NCBI GenBank assembly: GCA_964503885.1
Contig: CAZDCD010000029.1
Location: forward strand, 1 to 51,702
DNA: 51,702 bases
DNA from: CAZDCD01 sp964503885
GTDB taxonomy: Bacteria; Bacteroidota; Bacteroidia; Bacteroidales; UBA10428
Direction: 5' to 3'
Shown here: piece by piece, positions 51,559 to 51,702 of the stretch
Layout: every line of letters begins with the position of its first letter
Position numbering within the stretch: position 1 is the stretch's first letter
Translations under genes and position numbers: made by a program
Notes under the pieces: model-generated
The model's database searches: none
What the model was told of the DNA's origin: nothing
What the model saw: only the letters and a program-made list of their open reading frames with translations

Positions 51559-51675
51559 AAAAAACAATTGCAGCCCCAAAGGGGCTTTTTTTGTTTTCTG
51601 ACAATTGCCAAACTTGTTTGAGCAATTGGATGAAAAGAAAAAAGATCAGGGCGACAGCCCTGCAATTGTTTTTTT
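51558..51675. repeat. 16-base inverted repeat enclosing nested hairpins
   Basis: The sequence of seven A, then CAATTGCAG (51558-51573) is the exact reverse complement of CTGCAATTG plus seven T (51660-51675). Between them lie the AGCCCC/GGGGCT terminator hairpin (51572-51586), CAATTGCCAAAC/GTTTGAGCAATTG (51602-51628, one bulge), and CAGGGC/GCCCTG (51647-51662). The layout suggests a compact structured element after the tRNA. Confidence 0.65.
51572..51592 (+). terminator. Rho-independent terminator of tRNA-Ser
   Basis: AGCCCC and GGGGCT form a six-pair stem with an AAA loop, followed by seven T residues. It starts 14 bases after the encoded CCA end. Confidence 0.9.
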
Positions 51676-51702
51676 GAAGCGGCCCGCCCCAGGGGATCAC
51701 GA

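Noticed and set aside
51488..51700. 70-codon minus-strand frame across tRNA-Ser
   Set aside because: It reads through the reverse complement of the tRNA, a frequent source of spurious calls.
1..51702. CRISPR array, prophage or insertion sequence
   Set aside because: No evenly spaced repeats, transposase, integrase or capsid motifs were seen anywhere in the window; only short intergenic repeats occur.

Overview
The window is a 51.7 kb chromosomal segment of a Bacteroidota bacterium, most likely Bacteroidales/Marinilabiliales-like; the order is an inference. Supporting signs are TAnnTTTG promoter-like boxes close to several starts, few Shine-Dalgarno sites, the sppA-lpxK-purine nucleoside phosphorylase and tgt-lptG gene orders, a FemAB/GNAT-like protein after radC, and a Tgt lacking the usual zinc cysteines. 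No phage, insertion sequence, CRISPR array or plasmid function was seen.

Layout. 1-15020 (minus strand): a complete nuoABCDEFGHIJKLMN operon for proton-pumping NADH:quinone oxidoreductase with nuoC and nuoD fused and the NADH-input genes nuoEFG present. 15021-19226: an EamA-type permease, an LtrA-family membrane protein, a small coiled-coil lipoprotein and a membrane protein with a conserved but unassigned central motif. 19245-21646 (minus): two lipoproteins and two small outer-membrane beta-barrel candidates. 21768-27011: an ECF sigma factor and membrane zinc-finger anti-sigma factor (plus strand), convergent with an exported 1208-residue TPR-CHAT caspase-like protein. 27135-28431: the remnant of an NRAMP-UspA fusion gene with a large internal deletion, a divergent Hsp20-like protein and a small exported protein. 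28680-31933: tRNA-Leu(CAA) and B12-dependent ribonucleotide reductase nrdJ.

32042-39488 is mainly housekeeping: a CPBP protease, purine nucleoside phosphorylase, lpxK, sppA, folK, a GNAT/FemAB-like protein, radC and rpsT. 39589-41344 holds a single-domain response regulator divergent from a membrane SpoIIE-type phosphatase. 41464-43887 holds rsmG, a second ECF sigma factor and a family 2 glycosyltransferase. 44125-49439 holds tgt-lptG, a biotin-dependent carboxylase beta subunit with its biotin carrier but no biotin carboxylase, and ispE. The window closes with dnaB and tRNA-Ser(GCU), which is followed by a terminator nested in inverted repeats.

How the parts work together. The left third is one respiratory complex. 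Envelope maintenance recurs: LpxK and LptG for lipopolysaccharide, SppA, the barrels and the lipoproteins. The most unusual locus is the sigma/anti-sigma/TPR-CHAT group. Its parts resemble the protease-released sigma factor circuit of type III-E CRISPR (Craspase), but there is no CRISPR here and the CHAT protein carries an export signal. A cell-envelope protease-to-sigma pathway is a reasonable hypothesis, not a demonstrated one.
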